A stretch of 64,000 nt of DNA from JADLCB01 sp964398315. Lineage in GTDB: Bacteria; Planctomycetota; Phycisphaerae; Tepidisphaerales; Tepidisphaeraceae. The position numbers were made by a program, and so were the translations under genes. The notes under the pieces are model-generated. The model did not search any database. It worked only from the letters and a program-made list of their open reading frames with translations, and was not told the origin of the DNA. The stretch covers positions 1 through 64,000 of the forward strand of contig CAYNMV010000010.1 of assembly GCA_964398315.1 (NCBI GenBank). The letters are read 5' to 3'. This document shows, piece by piece, positions 18,163-27,124 of this stretch (its first letter is position 1; each line of letters begins with the position of its first letter).

Positions 18163-18200
18163 GCAGACGATTGCATGGGCGCGCCGATCCCGGTTACGGT
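18163..18200 (+). promoter_or_regulatory. Candidate promoter of the URO-D-like gene with residual operator
   Basis: TTGCAT (18171-18176), 18 bases, then TACGGT (18195-18200), which ends 12 bases before the ATG. A nearby TAGGCT would sit 7 bases from it. The 12-mer GCAGACGATTGC (18163-18174) overlaps the -35 just as the operators upstream do, but matches them only in part. Confidence 0.3.
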
Positions 18201-18212
18201 AGGCTGGCGGTC

Positions 18213-19385
18213 ATGAATGACCGCGAGCGCTTCATCGCCACCATGCACTATCAGCCGCGCGACCGCGCACCGCTGTACGACTTCAACTTCTGGGATGAAA
18301 CCCTCCCCGCCTGGTATGAGCAGGGCCTGCCGCGCCACTGGCACCGTGGCAACGTGCGCGAGTATTTCGGCCTCGATTGCAGCCTCGGCGGAGGCGGGCC
18401 GGGGGATTGGGGAGTTGGCATCAATACCAAGCTGATGCCACCCTTCGAGACAAGAATCCTCCAGGATTTCGGTGATGAATACACGCAGATGCAGGACGAC
18501 GGCGTGATCGTCCGCAAGCAGCGTTCCAGTGTCTCGATCCCGATGCACGAGGGCCATACACTCGTCGATCGCGAGAGCTGGAACCGCCATTACAAGCCGC
18601 GGCTCGATCCTTCCACGCCCGGCCGGCTCCCGCCCGACTGGGACCGCCGCGTCGAGACCTGGACCGACCCCCATCGCACGCACCCGGTATTCCTGTGGGC
18701 CGGCAGCCTGTTCGGATGGATCCGTGACTGGATGGGACTGGAAAACGTGGCGATGGTGGTTTACGACGATCCGGCCTGGTTCGAGGAAATGGTGATTACC
18801 ATCGCCGATCTGCAGGTGGCGATGCTGGAGAAAATCTTTGCCACCGGCGGGCAGTTTGAGGCGTTGTCGATGTGGGAGGATATGTGCTTCAACGCCGGCC
18901 CGCTGATTTCGCCGGCACATTTCCGACGGTTCCTCGTGCCGCAGTACAAGCGTATCACCAGCCTGTGCCACCGGCATGGGGTGGATATCGTGTACCTCGA
19001 CTGCGATGGAAAGATTGATGACCTGATTCCCCTGTGGCTGGAGGCGGGAGTGAACTGCATGTTCCCGCTGGAGATCGGAACCTGGGGCGCTGACCCGGTC
19101 CGATATCGCCGCGAATACGGCAGGGATCTGCTGATGATGGGCGGTTTCGACAAGCACATCCTGCAGCGCACGCCGCGCGAGATCGAGGCCGAGATATACC
19201 GCCTGACGCCGCTTGTGGAAGAGGGCGGGTACATCGGCTTCCCCGACCATCGCGTGCCCCCGGATGTGCCGCTGGAGAACTACCTGTTCTACTGCCGCAC
19301 CGTCCGCCGGGTCTGGGGCCGGGACACCAACCTTCCGCCCATGCTGGCCGATGCTGTTGACCGCAGCGCGACCGCGAGTGCGTAG
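18213..19385 (+). CDS. Uroporphyrinogen decarboxylase-family protein (not HemE proper)
   Basis: The 390-residue protein belongs to the URO-D superfamily of TIM barrels. Recognisable parts are MNDRERFIATMHYQPRDRAP at the N-terminus, then FNFWDE, the LWAGSLFGWIRDWMG region, MWEDMCFNAGPLISPAHFR and YLDCDGKIDDLIPLWLEAGV. Members like this are common in Planctomycetes beside sugar-degradation and LacI genes and are more like corrinoid-methyltransferase (MtaA/CmuA-like) or sugar-related enzymes than haem enzymes; their activity is mostly unproven. The start at 18213 begins the conserved region. It closes the putative LacI-controlled cluster. Confidence 0.75.
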   Translation: MNDRERFIATMHYQPRDRAPLYDFNFWDETLPAWYEQGLPRHWHRGNVREYFGLDCSLGGGGPGDWGVGINTKLMPPFETRILQDFGDEYTQMQDDGVIVRKQRSSVSIPMHEGHTLVDRESWNRHYKPRLDPSTPGRLPPDWDRRVETWTDPHRTHPVFLWAGSLFGWIRDWMGLENVAMVVYDDPAWFEEMVITIADLQVAMLEKIFATGGQFEALSMWEDMCFNAGPLISPAHFRRFLVPQYKRITSLCHRHGVDIVYLDCDGKIDDLIPLWLEAGVNCMFPLEIGTWGADPVRYRREYGRDLLMMGGFDKHILQRTPREIEAEIYRLTPLVEEGGYIGFPDHRVPPDVPLENYLFYCRTVRRVWGRDTNLPPMLADAVDRSATASA

Positions 19386-19523
19386 TCACTTTTTGCAGCT
19401 GAAGTCCCGTCGCGCTCCCAGGCAATTGCGCCGGGAGAAAGTGCCATGATGAGGGCACAGGCCTTGCTGGCTTTGCGATGTCCTGTGCAGCGCGCACCCT
19501 CTGCCCCGGGTCACCCGCTATGC

Positions 19524-21437
19524 CTATCGCTCCTCCAGTGCCCGCTGGTATTGCTTCATCAGCCCCGCTCGGCTGATCAGGCCGATGACTTTCAGGTTGT
19601 CACGCGAGACACTCACCGGCAGGTGCGCCACATCGTATTGAGAGAACTTATCGAGTGCGGTGCCCAGGTCATCATGGATGCTCAGAACGGGGATGGTGGG
19701 GCGCATGATCTCGCCCACGGTAAGCAGGGGGATTGCTTCGCGCTCCAGCAGGGCGGTCTTGATATCCGCTTCCACCACCATGCCGGCGTAATATCCACCG
19801 GTGTCCATGACGACAAAATCACCATCTCCGGTGTGCTGGATCAGGTCGAGCACCTTGGTCAGCGGCTCGTTGATGCGAACGAAGGTGGCGGGCTCCAGCA
19901 GCACCTGCTCGACGGTCATGCGCTGCAGCAGCGTCAGGTCGGCGCTGCTGCCGACGCGCACCCCACGCTGGCGCAGGCCGAGCGTGTAGATTGAGTCGCG
20001 GAACAGGACCTGCGCGGTGGTGGTGGCGATGAACGAGCAAAGCATGGCCGGCAGCAGCACCTCGTATTGTCCGGTCACTTCCGTGAGAATGAGGATGGCG
20101 GCCAGGGGGGCGTGGACGACCGCCGCCAGTACCCCGGCCATGCCGATGAGGGCATAGATGTTGGGATCGAGCGCGGTGAACCAGCCTGTGAGCTTGAGAA
20201 AGACCCCGAGGAAGCCGCCGGCCACCGCGCCGACCATCAGCGATGGGGCGATGATGCCGCCGCTGCCGCCGCTGCTGAGCGTAAAGGCGGTGGCCAGAAT
20301 CTTGGCAAAGATCAGCAGGCCAAGGAATGTCATCAACAGGATCGGTGACCAGTCCCACCAGTGATCGTAGAAGCTCGGGCCGAGCAACTGCATGACCGCG
20401 CCGTACCCATCGGAGTAGAAGGCCGGCAGGTCGTAGTTGGTGAACAGCTTCTTCTCCACACCGAACGTTCGGCGGGTCAGCAGGATATAGCCGATCCCCA
20501 GCACCCCCAGCATCGCCCCGCCCAGGGCCGGCTTCAGCGGGCGGGGAAAACGCAGCCGCGAAAAGACCGTTTCCGTCCATACCATCGTACGGGTAAACAG
20601 CACCCCCACGATGCCACACAGCAGCCCCAGTGCCAGGAAGTTGCCCAGGTGACTGAAATGGAAGGTAAAAAGCTGCGACTGGCCCGGATCAGCGCTGATC
20701 TGGTCGATCAGCGGCTGCAAGTTGAAGATGGCGACAAACGGCTCGTTGAAGAACTGCTGGTAGATGGTGCGGGTGGCGACATTGGCCACCACGCTGGCCA
20801 CGACGATCGGGGTAACGGTGCGGACGGAGAAGTCGCGCAGAATGATCTCGAGGGTGAACAGCAGCCCGCCGATGGGGCTGTTAAAGATGGCGCTGATGCC
20901 GGCAGCGCTGCCGCATCCGATCAGCACCGGCAGGTACTGCCGCGGCAGGCGCACGAACTGGGCGACGGCCGATGAGATGCTGGCCCCGATCTGCACGATC
21001 GGCCCCTCGGCTCCGGCGCTGCCGCCGGTGCCGATGGTCATGGCGCTGGTGAGGATCTTTTCGAAGGCGACACGCTTCCTGACATGGCCGCTGCTGCGCA
21101 GCACGGATTCAAGTACGTCGATGATGCCATGTCCCTCGCGCTGGCGCATGATGTAGCGGCTGAACAGACCCACCGCCAACCCGCCGGCGGCGGGGAAGGC
21201 GATCAGCAGCCACAGGCCACGGTGATACAGATCAAAGCGGGCGCCGTGGTCGCCATACAGCATGTGGCGGACAGCGTGGATGGCCTCGTGGAACCCGACC
21301 GCGGCCGCGGCGGCCAGCAGGCCGACCAGGAAGGCCAGCAGCAGCAGGATCGAGTCTTCCCGAAACCCCAGCCGCGAGAGAAACCGTCCGGCCAGCACGC
21401 GCATCCGCGCTGCCATCCCGGTTAAAACAGCAACCAT
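19524..21437 (-). CDS. ClC-family chloride channel/transporter with C-terminal CBS pair
   Basis: The 637-residue protein has the ClC membrane core followed by two CBS domains. Hallmarks are GTGGSAGAEGPIVQIGA (the gating Glu of the GxEGP motif is present), GCGSAAGISAIFNSPIGG and SSGGSGGIIAPSLMVGA. The CBS region (about 510-625) carries the repeated pattern ending VVMDTGGYYAGMV and HLPVSVSRDNLKVIGLI. It moves chloride or exchanges chloride for protons across the inner membrane, with the CBS pair as a likely nucleotide sensor. The ATG at 21437 has a TATTCT box nine bases upstream. The open frame upstream of it is not conserved-looking. Confidence 0.9.
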   Translation of the reverse strand: MVAVLTGMAARMRVLAGRFLSRLGFREDSILLLLAFLVGLLAAAAAVGFHEAIHAVRHMLYGDHGARFDLYHRGLWLLIAFPAAGGLAVGLFSRYIMRQREGHGIIDVLESVLRSSGHVRKRVAFEKILTSAMTIGTGGSAGAEGPIVQIGASISSAVAQFVRLPRQYLPVLIGCGSAAGISAIFNSPIGGLLFTLEIILRDFSVRTVTPIVVASVVANVATRTIYQQFFNEPFVAIFNLQPLIDQISADPGQSQLFTFHFSHLGNFLALGLLCGIVGVLFTRTMVWTETVFSRLRFPRPLKPALGGAMLGVLGIGYILLTRRTFGVEKKLFTNYDLPAFYSDGYGAVMQLLGPSFYDHWWDWSPILLMTFLGLLIFAKILATAFTLSSGGSGGIIAPSLMVGAVAGGFLGVFLKLTGWFTALDPNIYALIGMAGVLAAVVHAPLAAILILTEVTGQYEVLLPAMLCSFIATTTAQVLFRDSIYTLGLRQRGVRVGSSADLTLLQRMTVEQVLLEPATFVRINEPLTKVLDLIQHTGDGDFVVMDTGGYYAGMVVEADIKTALLEREAIPLLTVGEIMRPTIPVLSIHDDLGTALDKFSQYDVAHLPVSVSRDNLKVIGLISRAGLMKQYQRALEER

Positions 21438-21446
21438 AGCGGCGGC

Positions 21447-21452
21447 AGAATA
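21447..21452 (-). promoter_or_regulatory. -10 box (TATTCT) 9 bases before the ClC start
   Basis: TATTCT on the minus strand is followed after nine bases by the ATG at 21437. No ribosome-binding site fits in between, so a leaderless mRNA is likely. No clear -35. Confidence 0.35.
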
Positions 21453-21731
21453 CCGGCACCACGACGGCAGGGATAGGGGCGGAGCACAAATCACAAGTGC
21501 CGAGGGGTGAAATGGCCCGCCAGAGCAGGCTTCAGGCGGTACGAGCAGCCTGCCCATGACTTTCTACCTGGCGCCATCCATCCCGGCCGCCCGGCTCACC
21601 GCGGCACGAAGCCGGTCATGCCCCATATGCTGCTTGGAATTTTTCGAGCGATGGCACTGCCTGAATGACCGTCCAAGGCCGTAAAAGCGGTGCGAGGAAG
21701 CAGGGCGAATCGTGCGATGGTGACAAGAATC

Positions 21732-22124
21732 CTACAGCAGCAGGAAGTGGTTGCTGATCGCGGCGGCAGTGTAAAGCAGGGCGCAGATCGTGAGAATCCA
21801 GGCGCACCATGGTCGCCACCACGCGGCCACGAGCAGGACAAAGGCCAGTTGGATCGCCTTGGCCAGCGGCACCCCGGCAGGGATACCGACAATCATGCTC
21901 ACCCAGCGCTGCACCAGGTGTGCCTCCACTTCAACACCGTAGCGCAGCAGGTTAACCAGCGTTGTCACCACGTCCGCCGTCGCCCCAATCAGCAGCAGTG
22001 CCAGCGGCCATGCATAGCGATGCGCGAACGTCGCCGGTGTGCGCAGCAGTTCGAACAGCGCAGTTCGCCGGGGCAGCAGACTGGCCAGGGAGAAGGCAGC
22101 GCGGCTTGTGGCTGGTTCATTCAT
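21732..22124 (-). CDS. Small membrane protein, possibly DUF5658-like
   Basis: The 130-residue protein has three or four transmembrane helices (WPLALLLIGATADVVTTLVNLL, IQLAFVLLVAAWW, WCAWILTICALLYTAAAIS) and a short polar N-terminus. The spacing of helices and the D-x-x-T-T motif in the first recall DUF5658 proteins, but I am not sure. The ATG at 22124 is the one that keeps the hydrophilic head short. It lies between the ClC gene and the tandem envelope paralogues on the same strand, with no close coupling to either. The 294 bases between it and the ClC start hold nothing I can name beyond that gene's -10 box. Confidence 0.5.
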   Translation of the reverse strand: MNEPATSRAAFSLASLLPRRTALFELLRTPATFAHRYAWPLALLLIGATADVVTTLVNLLRYGVEVEAHLVQRWVSMIVGIPAGVPLAKAIQLAFVLLVAAWWRPWCAWILTICALLYTAAAISNHFLLL

Positions 22125-22268
22125 GGATGCACTGTTCGCGAAATTGCTTTCCCTGTCACGAGGCCTGCACTGGGTCACACGGATTGTACTGCAAGAGCGA
22201 TGTGACCGGGCAAAAAACTGCCCCCCTTTAGCAACGCGCTACCGGGAAAAGCTCGTTCACGGGGGCGT

Positions 22269-23534
22269 TCAATCCGGCAGCGGCACGTCTGTGAACTCGA
22301 AGGGGATGCGGAGTTCCTTCAGGCCCACCGGAACATCGAGGATCAGCTTCGCCGGGGTTCGACCCGTAGCCTTGCGGAAATCCCGGCTAAAGGGGAAGGT
22401 GTCGTTTCCGCCGCCCCAGCCACTGCCGCGGGATTCGAACGGCTTGCCGTTCTGATCGAGCAGGCGGATGTTGTGCTGGCCGCCGTGCCGGGTGAACCGA
22501 TGGCGGATGGCGGGATCATGGTAGCTGCCATCCACCTCAAATTCCGCCACGTACTCGTTGCTGCTTTCCCGCAGGCGCTTGAAGGTGATGCGAAGGCCGT
22601 CAATGGTGGCAACCCTGCCGGCATGGTTCAGGGGGTCATCGATCTCAAATGGCTCGGTGGAGTCGGCGGCCAGCGCACTGACGTGCCCCCGCAGGCGCGC
22701 CAGGCGGGTGGCGCTGTCCACGATGGGGAGCGTGGCTGCGAGGCGGGCTTCCCACTGCCGATCGAGTTCATGAGCATCGGCTGATGAAGTGTTGTCCTGC
22801 GACAGCGGATTCCCGGACTGATCGATCACCTCCTCAAGCATCACCAGTCTGACAACACTGTTCACCGGCGTGCCCGGCTCCACGGCGAGAGAGAACCGCA
22901 GTGTCAGGCGGTTGGACAGGCCACCATTTGCGAGATAGATCGTGCGATTTCGATCGATGCGCTGAAGTGTGATCATGAACGGTCCGTGGATAGCCGCGGG
23001 AGGCCGGACCGGACCTGCCGAGTCCTGGAGCATGATCTGGTTGGGCCGGCCATGGGGGCTGTACAGCTGCAGGTTGGCCTGATGGGCGATGTCGCACAGG
23101 ACCGCCCAGAAAGGCTGGTCCTGCACCTTGAGGGTAATTCCGCGGGAACGCGCAGAGCTATGCGAGACGATCACCTCGGCCTGGGGCGGCTTCGGCAGCG
23201 CGCGCAGCACCTCGTGCAGCGGCGTATCCACCCATTCACCGGTGATGCGCGTGCCGGCGGGAATGGCGCCTTCAGGCAGTGGGGGAAATTCCTGCGAACG
23301 GGCGCGCGGGCGGCGGGGCGGACCCGCGTCCTGGCCGTCGTCCTGGCCAGCAGCACTCTCCTTCAGCACCACCTCTATCCGCGGTGTCGGGCTGGCGGCG
23401 AAGAACCACCAGATGAACGCGCTGCCGCCGGCCAGGCAGAGCACGATTACCAGTACAAATACCCATCCCGGTACCCCTCGCGTTTGGGCAGGTTCGGTCG
23501 GGATCACCGATCGTGGCGGCTCGATCTGTGACAT
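22269..23534 (-). CDS. Membrane-anchored envelope protein, paralogue of the next upstream gene
   Basis: The 421-residue protein has one N-terminal transmembrane helix (VFVLVIVLCLAGGSAFIWWFF) and an extracytoplasmic body. A short secretin/TonB-N-like unit lies near 100-170 (LHEVLRALPK, ITLKVQDQPFWAVLCDIAHQ). A beta-rich region follows, and the chain ends ELRIPFEFTDVPLP. The neighbour at 23770-25107 shares the PFW unit, a GPFMITLQRIDR-type strand and the same C-terminal IPFEFTD motif, so the two are tandem duplicates. AGGAGG precedes the ATG at 23534. Function unknown; the pattern suggests a structural or scaffolding envelope protein. Confidence 0.65.
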   Translation of the reverse strand: MSQIEPPRSVIPTEPAQTRGVPGWVFVLVIVLCLAGGSAFIWWFFAASPTPRIEVVLKESAAGQDDGQDAGPPRRPRARSQEFPPLPEGAIPAGTRITGEWVDTPLHEVLRALPKPPQAEVIVSHSSARSRGITLKVQDQPFWAVLCDIAHQANLQLYSPHGRPNQIMLQDSAGPVRPPAAIHGPFMITLQRIDRNRTIYLANGGLSNRLTLRFSLAVEPGTPVNSVVRLVMLEEVIDQSGNPLSQDNTSSADAHELDRQWEARLAATLPIVDSATRLARLRGHVSALAADSTEPFEIDDPLNHAGRVATIDGLRITFKRLRESSNEYVAEFEVDGSYHDPAIRHRFTRHGGQHNIRLLDQNGKPFESRGSGWGGGNDTFPFSRDFRKATGRTPAKLILDVPVGLKELRIPFEFTDVPLPD

Positions 23535-23769
23535 GCTTCCTCCTGGTTCCCCGCAGCAGCCCCTGGATGCGTGTCCCACCGGGCATCCCGGCGCGGTTTT
23601 GCTGGCTGGGCACGCGGCCACGAACACACAAGCAGCGCGTGAAGAAAGGGCACCATCTGTGCTGCGCGTGGCAGCGCAATCTCACAGGCCCTGCCAATCC
23701 GGCGCCGATCGCGCTGCGGCGACGATCACCCCCGGGCTGCTCTGATCCACGCGTCCACAATCGCATTCC

Positions 23770-25107
23770 CTACGGCAACGGCAGGTCCGTGAACTCGAAG
23801 GGGATGGTGATTTCCTGCGTGCCGGTGGGGATTTCCCAGATCAACTTGACCGGTTCGCCGGGCGCATCGCTCTGGTCGCCGCGATTGTTGAAGAACTGGC
23901 GGGTGGTTTCGTACTGATCACCACTGCTGCTGGTGCTGTAGCCGCCGGGATACCAGGCGCGGCCATCCTTGTCGAGCAACTGCATGGCCTGCCGATTGTT
24001 CATCCAGTCATAGAAGGCCTGTTGCTCCATGCCATCCCGGTGGGCGATGATCTTCACCTGGCACTGGTTGTCATTGGGGCGGGTCACGCTGGCAATCACA
24101 ACCCGCCTGCCTGCCACCGTTTCGGTCTTGTCCTTCACGTTCAGGATGTCTTCCACCTCCAGCTTTTCGCTGCGGGTCTGCACCGTCATCTTGATGTTCC
24201 CCCTCAGGCGGGCAATCTTGCTGCCGGGATTCTCGGGATAGATCAGCGGCACATGCATCTGCCAGACGCTGCTGCGGCCGGAGGAGTAGCTGCTGGAGCT
24301 CTGGCGATTGGCCAGCGAGTTACCCTTGTCATCCACCGCCTCCTCGATCTCCGGCTGGTGGCTGTAGCGCAGGATGTTGACCTTCGGCTCGGCGTAGACC
24401 TGCAACTGCATGCTCATGTTGCGATTGACCTGCTCAGGGTTGGCCAGGCTCACCGAGTTGCTGCGCTGAATCTGGGTGGCGACCACCATGAATGCGCCGT
24501 TGAGGCTGAACGGGGCGTTGACCGTGGTGCGGCCCATGTTGCGCTGCGGCATCAGGCGCAGGGCATTCTCGTTATCGTGTGATTCGTAAATCACCACTTC
24601 GCCCTGCGCCATGACCTGGCGCATCACCTGCCAGAAGGGAGCATCTTTGACGCTGAGGGTGATGGTGGGCAGGTTGGCGTTATCAAACATGTTGTCGTGG
24701 TAGGGGCGGAGGGCGAAGCCGGTTTGCTTCGACAGCGCTTCCATCACCTCCAGCACTGAGGCATTGGTTACATCAAGCGTGATGAGGGTCGGCCCGGCGA
24801 CTTTGTTCACCTCTATCTGCTGCAGTGCGGCCTGGGCGGCATCACGGCTGCGGATGTGCTCCTGCAGCGCCTGCTGGGCATCTTCGCCCATGGTGACCAG
24901 CTGCTGCATGGCCGCGGTGCGCACCGTTTCATCGGGGCTGGACAGGTCGGCGATGAGCTGCTTGATCCGGGCCTGGCGATCAGTCTCTGCTGGCGGGGCA
25001 TCGGCCGACTTGGTGGCTGCAGTCTCATTTTCGACTTGCGCGCTGAGCGGGGCAGTCAGAACGAGAATGCCGGTGAATCCCACGGCAGCGAACTTGAGCA
25101 GATGCAT
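23770..25107 (-). CDS. Secreted envelope protein with STN-like unit, paralogue of the downstream gene
   Basis: The 445-residue protein has a signal peptide ending near LSAQ, then a helical segment (about 45-90) with HEAT-like character (LIADLSSPDETVRTAAMQQL). An STN/secretin-N-like unit follows (ITLDVTNASVLEVMEALSKQ, TLSVKDAPFWQVMRQ), then a long beta-rich domain ending EITIPFEFTDLPLP. It shares the PFW unit and the C-terminal motif with the next gene, 235 bases downstream. The HEAT-like part and cleavable signal are unique to this copy. AAGGGA precedes the ATG at 25107. Its partner or substrate is unknown. Confidence 0.65.
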   Translation of the reverse strand: MHLLKFAAVGFTGILVLTAPLSAQVENETAATKSADAPPAETDRQARIKQLIADLSSPDETVRTAAMQQLVTMGEDAQQALQEHIRSRDAAQAALQQIEVNKVAGPTLITLDVTNASVLEVMEALSKQTGFALRPYHDNMFDNANLPTITLSVKDAPFWQVMRQVMAQGEVVIYESHDNENALRLMPQRNMGRTTVNAPFSLNGAFMVVATQIQRSNSVSLANPEQVNRNMSMQLQVYAEPKVNILRYSHQPEIEEAVDDKGNSLANRQSSSSYSSGRSSVWQMHVPLIYPENPGSKIARLRGNIKMTVQTRSEKLEVEDILNVKDKTETVAGRRVVIASVTRPNDNQCQVKIIAHRDGMEQQAFYDWMNNRQAMQLLDKDGRAWYPGGYSTSSSGDQYETTRQFFNNRGDQSDAPGEPVKLIWEIPTGTQEITIPFEFTDLPLP

Positions 25108-25316
25108 GGTGGCGTCCCTTCGCTTGATGAATATGCAGGGGCGAGTCCCCGGTTCCCCAATGGATGCGCCCACGCCGGAAAAGTTCCCGGGCAGGCGGCA
25201 ATAGTGAGCATAGCATACCCGCCCGGGATTGTTGAAAACAAACCGGCCGCCGATGCCGCACCAGACGGATGAGATGATTGGCGCAGATGAGATGGCTGGC
25301 GCGGATCCAAAAGAAG

Positions 25317-25347
25317 AGGGAGCAGTGGATCACTGCTCCCTCCACCA
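25317..25347 (-). terminator. Rho-independent-like terminator of the HtrA gene
   Basis: AGGGAGCAGT and ACTGCTCCCT form a ten-base-pair stem around a five-base loop, 31 bases after the protease stop codon. On the minus strand the stem is followed by a T-rich run (TCTTCTTTTGG covers its edge). Confidence 0.65.
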
Positions 25348-25372
25348 GAGTTTCGGCGATCATGCGCCAGCG

Positions 25373-26938
25373 CTACTGCTCATCTATCTTGATGAAGACG
25401 AACCGGGCGCCGTCGCGGGTCTGGACATACAGGCGCACACCCTTGGACAGGTCGGCCTGCCTGAGCGCCTCGAGCGCTGTGGCAGCATCGGTGATCTTCT
25501 GGTTGCCGATGCGGGTGATGACATCGCCGGGGCGCAGGCCCTGCTCGGCCGCCGGGGAACGCGGCTCAACCTGGGTGATGACCGCACCCTCGCTTGCTGC
25601 GCCGAGGCTGTAGCGCTGAATGTTTTCCGGCGTGATGTCCGCCAGGGTGATGCCCAGCTTGCCGGCGGTTTCGCGCTGGGCTGAGCTGCGCGGCGAAGAT
25701 CCGCGGCTGCCACGGCGCGCCACCGAAGTCAGGTCCTCGGGCTGTTCTCCCACCTTCAGCTTGATGTCCAGCGTTTCACCGTTGCGGAAGACTTTCATCG
25801 TCACCTCTTCGCCGGGCGGGGTGGCGGCGATGGCGTTCCGCAGCATCTGCATATCATTGATCTTGCGGCCATTGAGCTCGGTGATGATATCGCCCGGCTC
25901 CAGGGTGTCATACGCCGGCGTATCGGGGAAGGTCTGCTCGACCAGCACGCCGTGCCGGTCCTCAAAGCCAAAGCTGCGGGCCAGCTCCGGCACGGCCGAC
26001 ACATCGCGGATGCTCACCCCCAGCCAGCCGCGCGTCACCTTGCCGGTGGTGCGGAGCTGGGTATAGACCATCTTGGCCTGGTTGGAAGGAATGGCGAAGC
26101 CAATGCCCTGGAAGCCGCCGGTGCGCGAAGCGATGGCGGTGTTGATGCCAACCACCTGCCCGCGGATGTTGACCAGCGGCCCACCGGAGTTACCGGGGTT
26201 GATGGGGGCATCTACCTGGATGAAGTTTTCGTAGCCTCCCTGGCCCAGGATGCCGACATTGTCGCGATTCAGCGCGCTGACGATGCCGTGGGTCATGGAG
26301 CCGACATAGCCGAAGGGGCTGCCGAAGGCCATGATCCAGTCGCCCTTTTGCAGCTCATCACTGTTGCCCCAGGGGGCGGCGATGACGTTGTCCACGCTGA
26401 TCTTGATGACGGCCAGGTCGGTCTTGGGATCGGTGCCGATCACCTCGCCATTCTCGATCTTGCGGCCATCGTTGAGGGTGATGAGCATTTTCTCAGCCCC
26501 ACCGGCGACGTGATTGTTGGTCAGGATGTAGGCCGCTCCGTTTTCGACCTCCATAATCACGCCAGAGCCGTTGCCCATCTGGCGGAAACTCTCGCCGCCG
26601 GGATCAAGCCCGGGTGGCAGGTCGGGCTCGCCATCGCCATCGCGGTCGGGGAAGAAACGCCGCAGGGTATCCTCATCAAAAGGCAGGGCCCGGCGCATGC
26701 CCGGCACTTCCTTCTCGACGACGATGTTCACCACCGAGGGCTCGATCGTCTTACCCACATGGCGGAAGACGGTCGCCAGGTCCTCGATCTGCGCGAGTTG
26801 TTCACGCGTCGCCTCGACCTGTTGCTGGGCATGTGCGAACTGCGCTGATTCGAGCAGGTAATTCCCGCCGAAAAATCCGCCGGCCACCAGGGCACCGGCC
26901 AACAACGTTGTTCCGATCGGATTTTTGAACAGCTTCAT
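25373..26938 (-). CDS. HtrA/DegP-family serine protease with two PDZ domains
   Basis: The 521-residue periplasmic protease/chaperone has an N-terminal signal anchor (TTLLAGALVAGGFFGGNYLL). The trypsin-like domain has an intact triad: His143 (NNHVAGG), Asp174 (TDLAVIKI) and Ser251 (GNSGGPLV). Two PDZ domains follow (about 300-395 and 430-515, with RGWLGVSI and GLRPGDVITRIG). A DxDxDG-type acidic loop (DRDGDGEPD, about 98-106) inserted before the protease core may bind calcium. Its job would be quality control of envelope proteins, fitting the secreted paralogues beside it. AAGGAG precedes the ATG, and a hairpin terminator follows. Confidence 0.9.
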   Translation of the reverse strand: MKLFKNPIGTTLLAGALVAGGFFGGNYLLESAQFAHAQQQVEATREQLAQIEDLATVFRHVGKTIEPSVVNIVVEKEVPGMRRALPFDEDTLRRFFPDRDGDGEPDLPPGLDPGGESFRQMGNGSGVIMEVENGAAYILTNNHVAGGAEKMLITLNDGRKIENGEVIGTDPKTDLAVIKISVDNVIAAPWGNSDELQKGDWIMAFGSPFGYVGSMTHGIVSALNRDNVGILGQGGYENFIQVDAPINPGNSGGPLVNIRGQVVGINTAIASRTGGFQGIGFAIPSNQAKMVYTQLRTTGKVTRGWLGVSIRDVSAVPELARSFGFEDRHGVLVEQTFPDTPAYDTLEPGDIITELNGRKINDMQMLRNAIAATPPGEEVTMKVFRNGETLDIKLKVGEQPEDLTSVARRGSRGSSPRSSAQRETAGKLGITLADITPENIQRYSLGAASEGAVITQVEPRSPAAEQGLRPGDVITRIGNQKITDAATALEALRQADLSKGVRLYVQTRDGARFVFIKIDEQ

Positions 26939-27124
26939 TCGTCTACTCCTTGAAACGTCTCATTGCCACGGCCACAAACAAACCCGCAGGGGGATGGACG
27001 CGATAGCTCTGGCAGATGATCGCCTGCAACGTGAAGCACGTTCCCTGGCCGCGAACAACTCTCAGCAGGGCGCTTGTTTCACGATTCACGTATTCGCTCA
27101 TTCCACCTTCCCGGCCTGCGTGAA

